Made by a program: the position numbers and the translations under genes. The notes below the pieces were generated by a model, which was given only the letters and a program-made list of their open reading frames with translations, made no database searches and had not been told where the DNA came from. This document shows positions 63,304 to 64,000 of a stretch of 64,000 bases of DNA, one piece after another. How positions within the stretch are numbered: the first letter of the stretch is position 1; every line of letters begins with the position of its first letter. This DNA is from Rotaria sordida (taxonomy: Eukaryota; Rotifera; Eurotatoria; Philodinida; Philodinidae), in contig CAJNOL010000765.1 in the NCBI GenBank assembly GCA_905250125.1, forward strand, positions 1 through 64,000, in the 5' to 3' direction.

Positions 63304-63310
63304 AAAAAAA
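63304..63310 (-). terminator. RNA polymerase III terminator
   Basis: Seven T residues on the minus strand, five bases after the 3' end of tRNA-Asp; a further T tract follows. Confidence 0.8.
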
Positions 63311-63315
63311 GAGAA

Positions 63316-63387
63316 CTCCGCGGCGGGGAATCGAACCCCGGTTTCCCGCGTGACAGGCGGGGATACTAACCACTATACTACCGCGGA
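63316..63387 (-). tRNA. tRNA-Asp (anticodon GTC)
   Basis: 72 nt on the minus strand including the discriminator G. The acceptor stem TCCGCGG pairs perfectly with CCGCGGA. The D-arm contains AGTATAGTGGTTAGTAT (A and B box positions are normal), and the anticodon stem-loop is CCCGCCTGTCACGCGGG with GTC at 63352-63354. The T-arm is CCGGGGTTCGATTCCCCG. There is no intron. It reads aspartate codons GAC and GAT. Confidence 0.98.
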
Positions 63388-63949
63388 CAGAAACCATTCT
63401 TACCAGTAAACATCGTCATCTATGTTTTTTTTGAAAACAATGCTTGATTTAAATAAAACGTCTTCATAGAATAGTAACAAAAAATTTTTAATTAGAAATT
63501 AAAAGAATCTAAATTAAAATATATCTTCAGAGCCTTTTCCATTGACTTAAAACAGTACTAATTATTGTTACTATAAAAAAAAAGATAAATGTTATTGAGA
63601 TTTGAATTCTATCCAAAGATTATAAAATTATTCAATTTTCAATAATTATATATTTTGTCTAAGAGGCAATAAATTAGATCAGCAAAGAGAACTAAAAATC
63701 AATAAGTATAAGTGTGTGGCATTAATTTAAAAAACCGGTCTTTCAATACAATTTGTTTCACAGGTATATGATGAATTATATGAACTACTTAAACTCTACA
63801 ATAGTAATCTTTCTGAAAGTTTTTAAGCATATCATTCTAGAATATAATAACAATATTAAATTGTTTTAATGATACAATAAACATAATAAATTGCAATGAA
63901 AAAAAAATCTTATTTTATTTTTATAAGTTTAATATGTGATAAAAATATC
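63388..63949. other. AT-rich non-coding stretch
   Basis: Nothing beyond possible AATAAA signals on the minus strand near 63910. Confidence 0.4.
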
Positions 63950-64000
63950 TTATTCAGATATGTTAGAATCGTCTGATTCACTGGAAACGCTCATTCGATC
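63950..64000 (-). CDS. Possible C-terminal end of a gene running in from the right edge
   Basis: On the minus strand the last codons read MSVSSESDDSNISE followed by TAA at 63952-63950, with AATAAA-like words downstream. The acidic Ser-rich tail would suit a protein C-terminus, but only about 16 codons are visible, so this is weak. Confidence 0.3.
   Translation of the reverse strand, partial: DRMSVSSESDDSNISE

Noticed and set aside
1..64000. CRISPR arrays, bacterial operons, riboswitches
   Set aside because: No regularly spaced repeats or prokaryotic signals; spliced genes show a eukaryotic genome.

Overview
This is a eukaryotic window. It is very AT-rich, with many multi-exon genes whose introns are mostly 43-72 bp with GT..AG borders, long gene-poor stretches, and many decayed DNA-transposon remnants. 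The gene content fits a rotifer, most likely a bdelloid such as Rotaria, Adineta or a relative: a diverged arginine ADP-ribosyltransferase fused to TPRs, a TMEM272-like four-helix protein, a B-box-type protein, and a prokaryote-like ADP-ribosylglycohydrolase. That taxon is inferred from gene families and intron size; I could run no search.

Layout. 1.5-6.6 kb (+): a four-exon ADP-ribosylglycohydrolase with a long disordered N-terminus and one unusual 2.7-kb intron, followed at 7.2-8.3 kb by a broken tandem copy that lacks that intron. 13.3-16.3 kb (+): a single-exon urea transporter fused to ankyrin repeats that resemble those of glutaminases. 20.4-21.0 kb (+): a broken LURP-one/tubby-like relic. 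22.6-24.0 kb (-): an unrecognised three-exon gene. 26.1-26.6 kb (-): a small two-exon gene with a mitochondrial-like leader. 29.5-30.1 kb (-): a TMEM272-like membrane protein. 34.0-35.9 kb (+): ADP-ribosyltransferase-like plus TPR protein. 37.2-38.7 kb (+): ankyrin plus SOCS-box protein. 41.6-42.3 kb (-): B-box-type zinc-finger protein. 44.4-46.0 kb (-): FAM102/EEIG1 homologue (8 exons). 51.2-53.2 kb (-): Tudor-domain protein (8 exons). 55.2-56.2 kb (-): 1-Cys peroxiredoxin (Prdx6 family, 6 exons). 60.3-61.5 kb (-): coiled-coil protein (7 exons). 63.3 kb (-): tRNA-Asp(GTC). The right edge may carry the last codons of another minus-strand gene.

Mobile DNA. I see a 174-bp hAT-type element with a perfect 8-bp target duplication, a mariner transposase relic that keeps the D34D spacing, four other inverted-repeat elements (one with a half copy elsewhere in the window), and a ~690-bp foldback palindrome.

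The genes do not form one pathway. There are no operons and no CRISPR arrays. The most interesting coding observations are the urea-transporter/ankyrin fusion, a Prdx6 that lacks the phospholipase serine, an ADP-ribosyltransferase domain without its catalytic acidic motif, a Tudor domain without its usual methylarginine cage residues, and the intron difference between the ADP-ribosylglycohydrolase and its pseudogene. I did not find a clearly new multi-gene system. Exon borders were worked out by hand from splice signals and reading-frame continuity; every multi-exon model given closes in frame.
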